Source: Coriobacteriia bacterium
GTDB lineage: Bacteria; Actinomycetota; Coriobacteriia; Anaerosomatales; SLCP01
Assembly (NCBI GenBank): GCA_030603745.1
Contig: JAUVXE010000008.1
Span: forward strand, 37,759-101,758
DNA: 64,000 nt
Reading direction: 5' to 3'
Shown here in pieces: positions 13,321 to 24,969 of this stretch (its first letter is position 1; each line of letters starts with the position of its first letter). Position numbers and translations under genes: made by a program. The notes under the pieces are model-generated. The model was given only the letters and a program-made list of their open reading frames with translations, was not told the DNA's origin and searched no databases.

Positions 13321-14463
13321 ATGCCGGCCACCAAGAACTACTACGACATCCTCGGCGTGAAGAAGGACGCCTCGGCCGACGAGATCAAGAAGGCCTTCCG
13401 CCGCCTCGCGCGCAAGCATCATCCCGACACGGGCGGCTCGGAGGACAAGTTCAAGGAGCTCAACGAGGCGTACGAGGTCCTCTCGGATGCCGAGAAACGC
13501 GCGCAGTACGACCAGTACGGGGCGTACTTCGGCGGCGGCATGCCACCGGGCGGTGGCGGTCCGGGCGGCGCGGGCGCGGGATGGCCGGGAGGCGGGGGCG
13601 TCCACTACCAGCACGTCGATCTCGGCGACCTCGGGGACCTGGGCGACGTGTTCGGGAGCGTGTTCGGTGGAGGGTTCGGCGGGGCGCGGACCGCAGGGCG
13701 CGCGGCCGGGAGGTCGGCGCAGCGGGGACGCGACCTGACCTACGAGATCACGCTCGACTTCGACGAGGCGCTGCAGGGCATCTCGACCAAGGTCGACGTC
13801 CAGCGGGCCGAGCGGTGCGCGACGTGCAAAGGGTCGGGCGCCCGGCCGGGCACCTCGCCGGTGACCTGCCCCACGTGCGGCGGCGCCGGGCACGTGAGCG
13901 AGGGCCAGGGCATGTTCGCGTTCTCGCGGCCCTGTCCGCGGTGCGGAGGCGAGGGCACGGTCATCGAGTCGCCGTGCTCGACCTGCAAGGGCAAGGGCAC
14001 GGTGGTGAAGGTCAAGCCGGTCACGGTCAACGTGCCGCCGGGCGTGACCGACGGCGGGAAGCTGCGCTTCAAAGGCAAGGGCGAACCTGGACAGGGAGGC
14101 GCGCCGGCGGGCGACCTGTACGTGGTCACCCACATCCGGAAGCACCCGTACTTCCGGCGCGAGGGCGCCGACGTGTGGATGGACCTGCCGGTGACCATCG
14201 ACGAGGCGGCGCTCGGGGCCGAGGTGAGGATCCCGGTCCCCGGGGGCGGCAAGGTCAAGCTCAAGGTCGCGCCCGGGACCCAGGACGGGGCGGTCCACCA
14301 CCTCTCCGGCAAGGGGGCGCCCAAGCTCAAGGGGAGCGGCACCGGCGACCTGAAGGTCCGTACCCGGGTGGTCGTCCCGGAGAAGCTGACCGCCGAGCAG
14401 AAGGAGCTGTTGAAGCGGTTCGCCTCCTCCCGCGGCGAGGACGTGCGGGCGCACATCGTCTGA
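13321..14463 (+). CDS. dnaJ: Chaperone DnaJ (Hsp40, type I)
   Basis: A 380-residue type I DnaJ. The J domain (residues about 5-70) holds HPD in RKHHPDTGG, followed by a Gly-rich region (about 75-130), four zinc-binding CxxCxGxG repeats ([32 protein letters not shown]) and two C-terminal substrate-binding barrels. It brings substrates to DnaK and stimulates its ATPase. The Gly-rich linker is longer than in many DnaJ proteins. HspR is encoded 67 bases downstream. Confidence 0.96.
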   Translation: MPATKNYYDILGVKKDASADEIKKAFRRLARKHHPDTGGSEDKFKELNEAYEVLSDAEKRAQYDQYGAYFGGGMPPGGGGPGGAGAGWPGGGGVHYQHVDLGDLGDLGDVFGSVFGGGFGGARTAGRAAGRSAQRGRDLTYEITLDFDEALQGISTKVDVQRAERCATCKGSGARPGTSPVTCPTCGGAGHVSEGQGMFAFSRPCPRCGGEGTVIESPCSTCKGKGTVVKVKPVTVNVPPGVTDGGKLRFKGKGEPGQGGAPAGDLYVVTHIRKHPYFRREGADVWMDLPVTIDEAALGAEVRIPVPGGGKVKLKVAPGTQDGAVHHLSGKGAPKLKGSGTGDLKVRTRVVVPEKLTAEQKELLKRFASSRGEDVRAHIV

Positions 14464-14530
14464 GTGACGTGGGGCGGTCGCGGTGTCAGGGCCGGCCCGA
14501 CGCGCATGAGGTTCTTGAAAGGACGGAGCG

Positions 14531-14932
14531 GTGGCGACACGAGGAGACAGGGCGAACCGGCGGCCGCTGTACATGATCAGCGTCGCCGCCGAGCTGGCCG
14601 GCATGCACCCGCAGACGCTGCGGATCTACGAGCGAAAGCAGCTCATCCGTCCGCAGCGCTCGGCCGGGAACACCCGCCTCTACTCCGAGGCCGACATCGA
14701 GCGCCTGCGCACGATCCAGCATCTCACCCAGGTGGAGGGGATCAACCTGGCCGGGGTCGAGCGGATCCTCGGCCTGCAGCGCGAGGTCGAGCGGCTCCGC
14801 GAGGAGCTCGACCGGGTGAGCGGGCACGCGGCGGAGATGCGCAAGCGTGTCGAGGACGCTCCCCGGCCGGCGTACAAGGCGGAGATCGTGATGGTGCGCC
14901 GGGGCTCGCTCGTCCGGAGGGTCGACGGATGA
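14531..14932 (+). CDS. hspR: Heat-shock repressor HspR (MerR family)
   Basis: A 133-residue MerR-type regulator. The winged helix (about 14-80) holds the [19 protein letters not shown] recognition segment and [13 protein letters not shown], typical of HspR, followed by a coiled-coil dimerisation helix (about 85-115). HspR represses chaperone genes at HAIR sites and uses DnaK as co-repressor, so the dnaK promoter site at 10702-10722 is its likely target. The GTG start at 14531 follows AAAGGACGGAG. Its TGA stop overlaps the ATG of a small membrane protein. Confidence 0.94.
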   Translation: MATRGDRANRRPLYMISVAAELAGMHPQTLRIYERKQLIRPQRSAGNTRLYSEADIERLRTIQHLTQVEGINLAGVERILGLQREVERLREELDRVSGHAAEMRKRVEDAPRPAYKAEIVMVRRGSLVRRVDG

Positions 14933-15042
14933 CGACCACCCGCCACAAGACCTGGTGGATCGTCGTGGCGGTGGTGCTGCTGGTCGCCCTCGGCCTGACG
15001 CGGGTCGCGGGCGCTCTGATCCGACTGTTCGGCGGCGGGTAG
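14929..15042 (+). CDS. Small one-helix membrane protein between hspR and clpB
   Basis: A 37-codon frame starting [10 protein letters not shown], with a hydrophobic helix (about residues 9-32) and a Gly-rich end. The ATG overlaps the hspR stop (ATGA), so it should be translated by coupling. I do not recognise it. Its place inside the heat-shock operon suggests a stress-related role, which is inference from position. ClpB begins 25 bases later. Confidence 0.55.
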   Translation: MTTTRHKTWWIVVAVVLLVALGLTRVAGALIRLFGGG

Positions 15043-15067
15043 ACAGCGAGAAGGAGTCTGAGGACAG

Positions 15068-17653
<2,586 letters not shown>

Positions 17654-17687
17654 GGGCCGTGCCCGTTTCGGATAGAGGTGTCAGTGG

Positions 17688-17722
17688 TTGCCTGGCCCCC
17701 TCGCCATGGCGGGGCCAGGCAA
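17688..17722. repeat. Perfect 12-bp inverted repeat between clpB and hsp20
   Basis: Arms TTGCCTGGCCCC and GGGGCCAGGCAA are separated by 11 bases, ending 22 bases before the hsp20 start and close to its ribosome site. It may be an operator for hsp20 or a terminator for clpB (there is no T-run). It matches neither CIRCE (TTAGCACTC-N9) nor HAIR. Confidence 0.65.
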
Positions 17723-17744
17723 GGACAGTGGAGGTGATGTGACC

Positions 17745-18209
17745 ATGGCGATCATGCGTTGGGACCCGTTCGGCGAGATGCTGCGCATGCAGCGGGATAT
17801 GGACCGCATCTTCTCGAGGATGGGCAGCGGAGAGGGCCGGAGCGGCGAGACCACCTCGGCAGTCGCGTGGATGCCCAAGATCGACGTGAAGACCAAGGGC
17901 GACGACATCGTCGTGCGCGCGGAGTTGCCCGGCATCGATCCCGCCGGGGTCGATATCGAGGTGACCGACGGCGTGCTCACCATCAGGGGCGAGCGCAAGG
18001 TCGAGGAGGAGCGCGAGGACGAGGGCTGGCTCATCCGCGAGTCGAGCTGGGGCACCTTCGAGCGCTCGATGGTCCTGCCCGAGGGCGTGGACCCGGGTGC
18101 GATCAGCGCCGACTACGCCGACGGCATCCTCGAGGTGCACGTGCCCAAGGCGCTCGAGGCCGCCAAGCCCAAGACCACCAAGATCGCGATCGGCGGAGGC
18201 GCGGAGTAG
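17745..18209 (+). CDS. Small heat-shock protein Hsp20
   Basis: A 154-residue alpha-crystallin-type chaperone. The alpha-crystallin domain spans about 45-140, with PGIDPAGVDIEVTDGVLTIRGERK in its middle and a GTFERSMVLPEGVD strand pair. It holds unfolding proteins in solution without ATP and hands them to DnaK and ClpB, encoded upstream. The ATG at 17745 has GGAGGTGA seven bases ahead; the frame remains open back to 17688 but that includes the inverted repeat. A strong hairpin follows the gene. Confidence 0.94.
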   Translation: MAIMRWDPFGEMLRMQRDMDRIFSRMGSGEGRSGETTSAVAWMPKIDVKTKGDDIVVRAELPGIDPAGVDIEVTDGVLTIRGERKVEEEREDEGWLIRESSWGTFERSMVLPEGVDPGAISADYADGILEVHVPKALEAAKPKTTKIAIGGGAE

Positions 18210-18238
18210 CGTCTCCGTGCGGCGCGCGGGTCGTCTCG

Positions 18239-18265
18239 CAAGGGCCCCGGATCCCGGGGCCCTTG
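18239..18265. terminator. Hairpin terminator after hsp20
   Basis: Perfect 12-bp stem, arms CAAGGGCCCCGG and CCGGGGCCCTTG with a 3-base loop, 30 bases after the hsp20 stop. There is no T-run, as with the other strong hairpins in the window. It closes the heat-shock cluster. Confidence 0.72.
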
Positions 18266-18352
18266 GCATCTCCCGGCCGGGGAGCGCGCGAGATGTCCGC
18301 ACCGTCCGCCGAGCCGGGGCGGCCGCTCGCGGAACGCACCCCGGCGGTGCGG

Positions 18353-18381
18353 TTCACGCACCCGGGTTTCCCGTCCATAGT
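18353..18381 (+). promoter_or_regulatory. Possible promoter of the OFA transporter gene
   Basis: TTCACG (18353-18358) and CATAGT (18376-18381) with a 17-base spacer, each matching four of six consensus bases, 85 bases before the transporter ATG. The rest of the 256-base gap after hsp20 holds the terminator and no gene I can support. Confidence 0.3.
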
Positions 18382-18465
18382 GGAGCACACTCGTCCGGCG
18401 GCCCACGGGGGTGGCGCAGCCGGGCACCTATCGCATCGTCAGACCCAACGGGAGGGACGACCGTC

Positions 18466-19782
18466 ATGGGCCAGGGCGTGACGCTCACGCGTGGCTGGAT
18501 AGTCACGCTTGCCGGTCTCGGCATCAACCTCGCGCTCGGCGTGCTCTACGCCTGGAGCGTCATCGCCAAGCAGCTGACCGCCGAGTGGGGCTGGTCGGCG
18601 GGTCAGGCGAGCCTGCCGTATGCGATAGCCGTCGGGGTGTTCGCGCTCTCGATGGTCTTCGCCGGTCGCGCGCAGGACCGCTTCGGCCCGCGGCTCGTCG
18701 CCACCATCGGCGGCGTGTTCACGGGAGGCGGACTGCTGGTCGCGAGCCTGGCGACGCCGGAGCGCACCTGGCCGATCGTCGTGGGCTTCGGCCTGTTCGC
18801 CGGTCTCGGTATCGGGCTCGGGTACGCGTCGGCGACGCCCGCCGCCGTCAAGTGGTTCCCCCCGCATCGCAAGGGCCTGATCACCGGACTCGTGGTGGCC
18901 GGCTTCGGGCTCGCGAGCGTCTACATCGCGCCGCTCACGAGCGTCCTGCTCGCCTCGGCGGGCATCGCGGGCACCTTCCGGGTGCTCGGCGTCGCGTTCG
19001 TCATCGCGTGCGTAGGCCTCGCGCAGCTGCTCGCCAACCCGCCCGCAGGGTTCGTGCCCGCCGGCACGAGGGCCCCCGCGCCGCGCATCGCCGTCGCGAA
19101 CGGCACCGCGATCGAGTCCGAGGCGCCGGAGGACGGCGGGCAACGCGACTTCGACTGGCGCGAGATGGTCCGCACCCGCCAGTTCGCCCTGCTCTGGCTC
19201 ATGTACGCCTTCTCGGCGTTCGCCGGTCTGATGATCATCGGTCACATGGCCAAGATCGCCGCCGTCCAGCTGAGCGGCGTGGAACTCGGCTTCGTGCTCG
19301 TGGCGGTGCTCGCGATCGGCAACGCCCTCGGGCGGGTGGTGGCAGGGATCGTCTCGGACCGCATCGGCGGGATCAAGACGATGCTCGTGGTGTTCGTCGC
19401 GCAGGCGGCGCTCATGGGCGCCCTCGCGTTCTCGGCGACCCCGCTCGCGCTCATGCCGGTCGCGGCCGCCGTCGGCTTCTGCTACGGCGCGAACCTCTCG
19501 CTCTTCCCCTCGACGACCGCCGGCTACTTCGGCACGAAGCACCTCGGCGTGAACTACGGGCTCGTCTTCACCGCATGGGGCGTGGGCGGCGTGTTCGGCT
19601 CGCTCACGGCGGGTTCGATCGTCGACTCCACCGGCACGTACGCGGTGGCCTACGGCGCGGCAGCGGTGCTCTGCATCGTGGCGGCGGCCCTGACCTTGGT
19701 CACCAAGCCTCCCGCGCCCCGCTCCGCCGCCGCGCCCGCGACCGAGCTGCGTCCTGCCGAGGCGGGCGCGAAGGCGGCCTAG
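18466..19782 (+). CDS. MFS transporter, OFA (oxalate/formate antiporter) family
   Basis: A 438-residue membrane protein with twelve predicted helices in two halves of six, joined by a cytoplasmic loop (about residues 205-225). The N-terminal segment (GWIVTLAGLGINLALGVLYAWSV) and the GLGIGLGYASATPAAVKWFPPHRKGLITG region are typical of OFA transporters, which exchange oxalate and formate or import similar carboxylates; the substrate here is unknown. The ATG at 18466 follows GGGAGGGACGA. The stop overlaps by four bases the stop of the convergent response-regulator gene. Confidence 0.85.
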   Translation: MGQGVTLTRGWIVTLAGLGINLALGVLYAWSVIAKQLTAEWGWSAGQASLPYAIAVGVFALSMVFAGRAQDRFGPRLVATIGGVFTGGGLLVASLATPERTWPIVVGFGLFAGLGIGLGYASATPAAVKWFPPHRKGLITGLVVAGFGLASVYIAPLTSVLLASAGIAGTFRVLGVAFVIACVGLAQLLANPPAGFVPAGTRAPAPRIAVANGTAIESEAPEDGGQRDFDWREMVRTRQFALLWLMYAFSAFAGLMIIGHMAKIAAVQLSGVELGFVLVAVLAIGNALGRVVAGIVSDRIGGIKTMLVVFVAQAALMGALAFSATPLALMPVAAAVGFCYGANLSLFPSTTAGYFGTKHLGVNYGLVFTAWGVGGVFGSLTAGSIVDSTGTYAVAYGAAAVLCIVAAALTLVTKPPAPRSAAAPATELRPAEAGAKAA

Positions 19783-20168
19783 ACCGGCGGAGTCTCCCTC
19801 TCGCCGAGGAGGACCGCGACCCGGGCGCGCAGCTCGTCCTTGTCGAACGGCTTGACGAGATAGTCGGCCGCGCCGATCCCCTCGGCGTGCGCGATATCTC
19901 CCTCTCCGGCCGCGGTGGTGAGCATCATCACCGGACACGGCGAGGCGCCGGACGCCTCGAGGCGTTCGAGAACCTCGAACCCCGACATCCCCGGCATCAC
20001 GAGGTCGAGCAGCAGGAGGTCGGGAGGGTCGGTCGCGAGTGCGGCGAGCGCGGACGGCCCGTCGGCGGCCTCGTCGACGGTGTAGCCCACCGTCGTGAGC
20101 GCGGCCTTCACGAGCGTGCGGATGAACCCGTTGTCGTCCGCGACCAGTATCCGCGCGGGTCTCGTCAT
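19779..20168 (-). CDS. Single-domain response regulator (CheY-like)
   Basis: A 129-residue receiver domain with no output domain. The acidic pair is D11-D12, the phospho-acceptor D55 (LLLLDLVMPG), the switch Thr lies in MMLTTAAG, and the conserved Lys in LVKPFDK. It probably passes phosphate to or from a partner. It is encoded divergently from the large hybrid kinase at 20296, with a 127-base shared control region holding a GCGTG/CACGC inverted repeat around TATAC, so the kinase is a likely partner. Its 3' end overlaps the OFA transporter by four bases. Confidence 0.88.
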   Translation of the reverse strand: MTRPARILVADDNGFIRTLVKAALTTVGYTVDEAADGPSALAALATDPPDLLLLDLVMPGMSGFEVLERLEASGASPCPVMMLTTAAGEGDIAHAEGIGAADYLVKPFDKDELRARVAVLLGERETPPV

Positions 20169-20295
20169 GGGGCACCCCCGGTTCCTCCTGCGTGTATACC
20201 CACGCGCGGGACTCGGGATCGCGGCGCGCCCGGGGCAGGGGACGGCGCCCGGCCGTCGAAGATGAGGGGAGCAGCCCCGTGCAGCGGGAGGCTCG

Positions 20296-22479
20296 ATGCC
20301 GGACTCGACGCGTCAGAACCGGTCGGAGTTCCACATCCGGGCCCTCATGGCGAACGCCTCCGAGGGCTTCGTGGTCGTGGACCCCGGGGGTGTCGTGCGC
20401 GTCGCGAACGAGGCGGCGGCGCGGATGTTTCGCGTCGAGCGTTCCGAGGCGGTGGGCGCCCCGATCGAGTCCCTCGGCTGCCCTGGACTCGCCGAGGCGG
20501 TGCGCTGCTCGCTCGCGTGTGACCCGCCCACCCCTACCTCCGTGGTCGTCACGCCCGGCGACTCCGTGCTGACCTGCCGGCTCGCGCCCTTCGGCGCGGA
20601 TGAGGACGCAGGGGTGGAGGACGCCGGAGTCGCGGTGGTCGTGAGGGACGACACCGAGCTCATCCGGCAACAGGACCACGCCGAGGCGATCCTCGCGGGT
20701 GCGGGCGACGGGCTGATCGTCTTCGCGCCCGACAGCAGGGTGACCTACGTGAACCCCGCGGCCGTCGAGCTCCTCGGGCCGGCCGCCTCCGAGGCGGTGG
20801 GCACCCGGGCCTCGCTCGCCGACATCGTGGGCGTCGAGGCCATCGCCGCCCTCGACGGCGCCGGCAAGCTCACGGCGGGCGAGGTCGCCGAGGTCACCCT
20901 CACCGAGCCGGAGCACCGCGTGCTCGAGGTGCGCACCAACCCCGTGGTCGACCGGACGGGGCGCTCGCTCGGGTGCGTGAGCACGTTGCACGACGTGACC
21001 GCTGCGCGCGAGATCGCCGTGATGAAGAACGAGTTCGTCTCGATGGTCAGTCATGAGCTGCGCACCCCGCTCACCTCGATCAAGGGGTACGTCGACCTCA
21101 TCGTCGACGGCGACGCAGGGGAGATCAACGAGATACAGCGCGAGTTCCTCGGTATCGTGCAGGAGAACTCCGACCGGCTGGTCTCTCTCATCAACGACCT
21201 GCTCGACATCTCGCGGATCGAGTCGGGGCGCGTGCACCTCAAGATCGAGCCGCTCGACGTGGCCGAGGTGATCGAGGGAGTCGTCGACACGTTCCGCACC
21301 GTCGCCGACGCGCAGGGCGTCACGCTCGAGTGGCACGTCGCCCGGGGGCTGCCCAAGATGGCGGGCGACCGCGACCGCGCGGGGCAGGTGCTGATGAACC
21401 TCGTGAGCAACGCGATCAAGTACTCGCCCGGCGGCGGGACGGCGAGGATCGAGGCGCACCGGCACGGCGGCGAGGTCGTCATCTCGGTCGCCGACAGCGG
21501 CATCGGGATCTCGGAGGAGGACCAGCGCCAGCTGTTCACCAAGTTCTTCCGGGTCGACTCGTCGCTGACCCGTGAGATCGGCGGTACGGGGCTGGGGCTG
21601 TCGATCTGCAAGAGCGTGGTCGAGCTGCAGGGAGGAAGGATCTGGGCCACGAGCACGTCGGGGGAGGGGTCGACCTTCGCCTTCACGGTGCCGGTGGCGC
21701 CCGAGGAGCTCGTACGCACCCCCGACGTCGCGGGACCAGCCCGGGCCTCGGGCACGGTGCTCGTCATCGACCACGACCCCGAGATCGCCGACCTCGTAGA
21801 GGCCTACCTGCGCAAGCGCGGCTACGACGTGGTCAAGGCCACGAGCGCCGCCGAGGCGCGGGCGCGCGTCGCCGAGGCGTCGCCGTGCCTGATCACCCTC
21901 GACGTCATGCTCGACGACGTCGACGGGTTCGAGCTGCTCCAGCAGCTCAAGGACGACCCGTCGACCGCCGAGGTGCCGATCCTGGTCCTCTCCATCGTCT
22001 GCGACGAGGGCAAGAGCCTGCGCCTCGGCGCGGCGGACTACCTCGAGAAGCCGATCGACCAGACTCGGCTCATGCGCATCGTCGACGGCCTCGTGGGCAT
22101 CAAAGAGTCGCCACTCGCGGTGGTGGCCGACGACGACCGGCACATCGTCGACGTGCTCGCGCGCCTGCTTCGCAACAAGGGCTTCGCGGTCGCCAAGGCG
22201 TATAACGGGCGCGAGACGATGGCCGCCGTGGAGCGCCGCACGCCCGACCTGATCCTGCTCGATCTCAAGATGCCGGTGATGGACGGGTATCAGGTGATCC
22301 AGGAGATCAAGACCCATCCGCGGACCTCGGAGATACCGATCGTGGTGATGACGGCTCACCGCATCGACCACGATCGCATCGACCTGCTCAAACTCACGGC
22401 CGGGCAGGTCAGCAAGCCGTTCAGCGCCGAGCAACTGGCCGAGCGCGTGGAGCGGATCCTCGACGAGGGGGTGGTGTAG
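20296..22479 (+). CDS. Hybrid sensor histidine kinase with two PAS and two receiver domains
   Basis: A 727-residue soluble kinase with no membrane helix. Two PAS-like sensor domains (about 15-120 and 125-240) are followed by HisKA with the phospho-acceptor H253 (MVSHELRTPL), a complete HATPase domain (N box near 375, DSGIGIS, GTGLGLS), and two receiver domains with D536 and D656. The first receiver has an unusual LSIVCDEGKS loop in place of the usual switch Thr. The signal it senses is not clear. Two stand-alone receivers follow (22483 and 22875), so this locus looks like a branched phosphorelay. GGGAGG precedes the ATG. Confidence 0.92.
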   Translation: MPDSTRQNRSEFHIRALMANASEGFVVVDPGGVVRVANEAAARMFRVERSEAVGAPIESLGCPGLAEAVRCSLACDPPTPTSVVVTPGDSVLTCRLAPFGADEDAGVEDAGVAVVVRDDTELIRQQDHAEAILAGAGDGLIVFAPDSRVTYVNPAAVELLGPAASEAVGTRASLADIVGVEAIAALDGAGKLTAGEVAEVTLTEPEHRVLEVRTNPVVDRTGRSLGCVSTLHDVTAAREIAVMKNEFVSMVSHELRTPLTSIKGYVDLIVDGDAGEINEIQREFLGIVQENSDRLVSLINDLLDISRIESGRVHLKIEPLDVAEVIEGVVDTFRTVADAQGVTLEWHVARGLPKMAGDRDRAGQVLMNLVSNAIKYSPGGGTARIEAHRHGGEVVISVADSGIGISEEDQRQLFTKFFRVDSSLTREIGGTGLGLSICKSVVELQGGRIWATSTSGEGSTFAFTVPVAPEELVRTPDVAGPARASGTVLVIDHDPEIADLVEAYLRKRGYDVVKATSAAEARARVAEASPCLITLDVMLDDVDGFELLQQLKDDPSTAEVPILVLSIVCDEGKSLRLGAADYLEKPIDQTRLMRIVDGLVGIKESPLAVVADDDRHIVDVLARLLRNKGFAVAKAYNGRETMAAVERRTPDLILLDLKMPVMDGYQVIQEIKTHPRTSEIPIVVMTAHRIDHDRIDLLKLTAGQVSKPFSAEQLAERVERILDEGVV

Positions 22480-22482
22480 CCG

Positions 22483-22863
22483 ATGGCCCGGATCCTGGTC
22501 GTGGACGACGAGCCGCATATCGTCCGGCTGGTCGCCTTCTCGCTCGAGAAGCGGGGACACGAGGTCCGCACCGCGCCGGACGCCCCGAGCGGTCTGGCCC
22601 TCGCCGCCGAGTGGCTCCCGGACCTCATCCTCATGGACGTGATGATGCCGGTGATGACCGGGCTCGAGGCGCTCGACCGGCTCAAGACCGGGGCGGCCAC
22701 CTGCGAGATACCGGTCGTGATGCTCTCGGCGAAGAGCCAACACTACGAGCAGGAAGAGGGAGTACGGCGGGGCGCGACGAAGTACATCTGCAAACCGTTC
22801 ACGCCGAGCGCGCTGGCCGACGAGGTCGCATCGGTGCTGGACGGGGACGTTCCTGAGACGTAA
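22483..22863 (+). CDS. Single-domain response regulator
   Basis: A 126-residue receiver domain without output domain. D8-D9 and the acceptor D52 (LILMDVMMPVM), VMLSAKSQ for the switch Ser, and KPFTPSAL for the conserved Lys are all present. It starts three bases after the hybrid kinase stop, so it is almost certainly its partner. Confidence 0.88.
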   Translation: MARILVVDDEPHIVRLVAFSLEKRGHEVRTAPDAPSGLALAAEWLPDLILMDVMMPVMTGLEALDRLKTGAATCEIPVVMLSAKSQHYEQEEGVRRGATKYICKPFTPSALADEVASVLDGDVPET

Positions 22864-22874
22864 GGGGTGACGCA

Positions 22875-23333
22875 GTGGCAAGGAAGATCCTGGCGGTCGA
22901 CGACGAGCCGTCCATCGTGCGGCTCGTGAGCGCGGCGCTGACCGCGCGCGGGTACGAGGTCGTGACCGCGGCCGACGGCGAGGAGGCGCTTGCCAAGGTC
23001 GCCGAGGAGCGTCCCGACCTCATCGTCTGCGACATCATGATGCCGAGGATGGACGGACGCGAGGTCGCGCGGCGTCTGGCGGCGGACCCCGTCACGCGCA
23101 AGATCCCGCTCATCTTCCTCTCGGCCATCGGTGACCTCGACGACCAGCTCGACACGTTGCAGGAGGGCGGCCAGGAGTATCTCACCAAGCCGTTCAACCC
23201 CGCCGAGCTCGCCTCCTACGTCGAGGCGATGCTCGACCCGGATCGTGCCGACGAGGTCGCCAAGCTGCGCCAGCAGCACGTGGGCAAGCTCCGGGCGATG
23301 ACCAACATCATGCATCGGCGCCAGGGGTCGTGA
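22875..23333 (+). CDS. Single-domain response regulator with helical tail
   Basis: A 152-residue protein: a receiver domain (1-122) with the acceptor D53 (LIVCDIMMPRM) and Lys in LTKPFNPAEL, then a short basic helical tail (about 125-152) without a known DNA-binding fold. It starts with GTG 11 bases after the previous regulator, in the same operon as the hybrid kinase. The tail may contact another protein. Confidence 0.86.
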   Translation: MARKILAVDDEPSIVRLVSAALTARGYEVVTAADGEEALAKVAEERPDLIVCDIMMPRMDGREVARRLAADPVTRKIPLIFLSAIGDLDDQLDTLQEGGQEYLTKPFNPAELASYVEAMLDPDRADEVAKLRQQHVGKLRAMTNIMHRRQGS

Positions 23334-23397
23334 CGCGCGGGTATATCCTCGGTGTCTGTCGTGAGAGGATGACGCCTGCGGAGGCTCGACCGAAGGG

Positions 23398-24969
23398 GTG
23401 AGGGCGGCGGAACGGTCACCGGCAGGGTCGCCGTTCGAGGTGGCTGGCGAACTCATGCGACGCCGGAGCAGGCTCGCTCCGATCCTGCTCGTCACGGCGG
23501 CGACAGTCGTCTTCCTGCCGCTCAGGCCCTACCTGGACAGCCGGCACTGGGGCTGGCCGTACCTGCTCATCGTCGGGACGGTGGCGGGTACCGCAGGGGT
23601 GGGCGCGGCGATCATCGCCGCGGCACTCTCGTTCCTCGCGTGGAACTTCTTCTTCATCCCTCCTTATCACACGTTCATCGTCGCCGACCCGCAAGACCTC
23701 GTGCAGTTGCTCGTCTATCTTGTGGTCGCGACCGCCGTGGGTCTGCAGACCGGCCGACTGCGGGACAGGGAGGCTGTGGCTCACCGTGAGGAGCGGTACG
23801 CCGAGGCGCTCAATCGGCTGTCGGCAGGCCTGGTGTCGGGCGGATCGCTCGCCGAGATCGCCGCTCTCGCAGACGCGGAGGTCAGATACGTGCTGCCCGG
23901 AGCGGTGTCGGGCGTGTGGGTATCCGACTCGGACGGCGCGCTGCGTTCGGCGTCGGGCACCCCGGGGGACGAGCCTCCGGCCGCCGTGCGCATCGCCCTC
24001 GAGCAGGACGTCGCGTACGGGTTGCCGCCGTATCCGTCATCGTCGGAGCCCGGCCGGTTGCCTCGGCGCGCCCCTGGGTCTGCGCCCGGAGAGGTCGCGA
24101 TCCCGCTGCGGTCAGTTCGTTCCAACGAGGGCGTGCTGCACGTCCGGATCGCCTCGTCCGAATCGCTCGATGACCACGAGGCCTCGTTCCTCGTCTCCAT
24201 CGCCCACCTCCTCGCGGCGTTCCTCGAGGCCCGTCACCTGGCCCGCATCGCCAACACGGCCGTCGCGGCCCGTGAAGCGGAGCGTCTCAGGGCCGCGCTC
24301 GTCTCCTCGGTCTCGCATGAGCTGAAGACCCCGCTCGCGGCGGTCACTGCCGCCGTCACCGACCTGCTCGAACCCGATGTCGGCTTCGACGAGCCGACGG
24401 TTCGAGCGCGCCTCGCCGGCGCCGTGATGGATCTCGGTCGGCTCGACACCGCCATCGCGGACCTGCTCGACGCCTCGCGGCTCGAAGCACGGGCGTGGGC
24501 CCCGCGAAAGGATGTCTACGAGATCGGCGAGATCGTGGGCGATGTGCTGTCTCGGCTCACCGAACAACAGCGTGAACGGGTGAGGCTGGCGATCCCTGTC
24601 GGCCTGCCCACCGTCCACGTCGACTTCGTGCAGGTCTCACGGGCCATCGCGCACGTTGTCGACAACGCCTTGAGATACTCGGAAGGCGAGATCGAGGTCG
24701 GGGCACGCGTCGGGGGCGAGGACATACTCGAGTGCTGGGTCTCAGACACCGGTCACGGCATCGCCGAGGAGGACCGGGAGCACGTGTTCGAGAAGTTCTT
24801 CCGAGGGGCCGCGGGACGAGCGTCGAAGTCGAGCACAGGGCTCGGGCTCGCCATCACGCGGGATCTCCTCCAGGCCAACGGTGGAGCCATATCCATCGAA
24901 GCGACGGAGTCGGGAGGTGCGCGCATGCGCATATCGCTGCCGATGGTGGATGCGTGCGTAGATGGCTGA
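23398..24969 (+). CDS. KdpD-like sensor histidine kinase lacking the N-terminal KdpD/USP domains
   Basis: A 523-residue kinase that matches the C-terminal half of KdpD. A DUF4118 membrane block of four helices (about 25-115, with AWNFFFIPPYHTF) is followed by a GAF-like domain (about 130-285), HisKA with H307 (SVSHELKTPL) and HATPase (DTGHGI, STGLGLAI). The N-terminal KdpD ATP-binding and universal-stress domains are missing. KdpD senses potassium shortage or turgor and phosphorylates KdpE. The regulator gene overlaps the end by eight bases and a TrkH cassette follows. GTG 23398 is used; ATG 23455 is an alternative that keeps all domains. Confidence 0.88.
   Translation: MRAAERSPAGSPFEVAGELMRRRSRLAPILLVTAATVVFLPLRPYLDSRHWGWPYLLIVGTVAGTAGVGAAIIAAALSFLAWNFFFIPPYHTFIVADPQDLVQLLVYLVVATAVGLQTGRLRDREAVAHREERYAEALNRLSAGLVSGGSLAEIAALADAEVRYVLPGAVSGVWVSDSDGALRSASGTPGDEPPAAVRIALEQDVAYGLPPYPSSSEPGRLPRRAPGSAPGEVAIPLRSVRSNEGVLHVRIASSESLDDHEASFLVSIAHLLAAFLEARHLARIANTAVAAREAERLRAALVSSVSHELKTPLAAVTAAVTDLLEPDVGFDEPTVRARLAGAVMDLGRLDTAIADLLDASRLEARAWAPRKDVYEIGEIVGDVLSRLTEQQRERVRLAIPVGLPTVHVDFVQVSRAIAHVVDNALRYSEGEIEVGARVGGEDILECWVSDTGHGIAEEDREHVFEKFFRGAAGRASKSSTGLGLAITRDLLQANGGAISIEATESGGARMRISLPMVDACVDG

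Noticed and set aside
17688..17722. CIRCE element before hsp20
   Set aside because: The arms do not resemble TTAGCACTC/GAGTGCTAA.
18439..22881. A 1480-codon open frame on the minus strand
   Set aside because: It is a GC-bias shadow of the transporter and kinase genes on the other strand; its protein is rich in Arg/His/Gly/Asp with no domain, and it also covers the real minus-strand response regulator in another frame.
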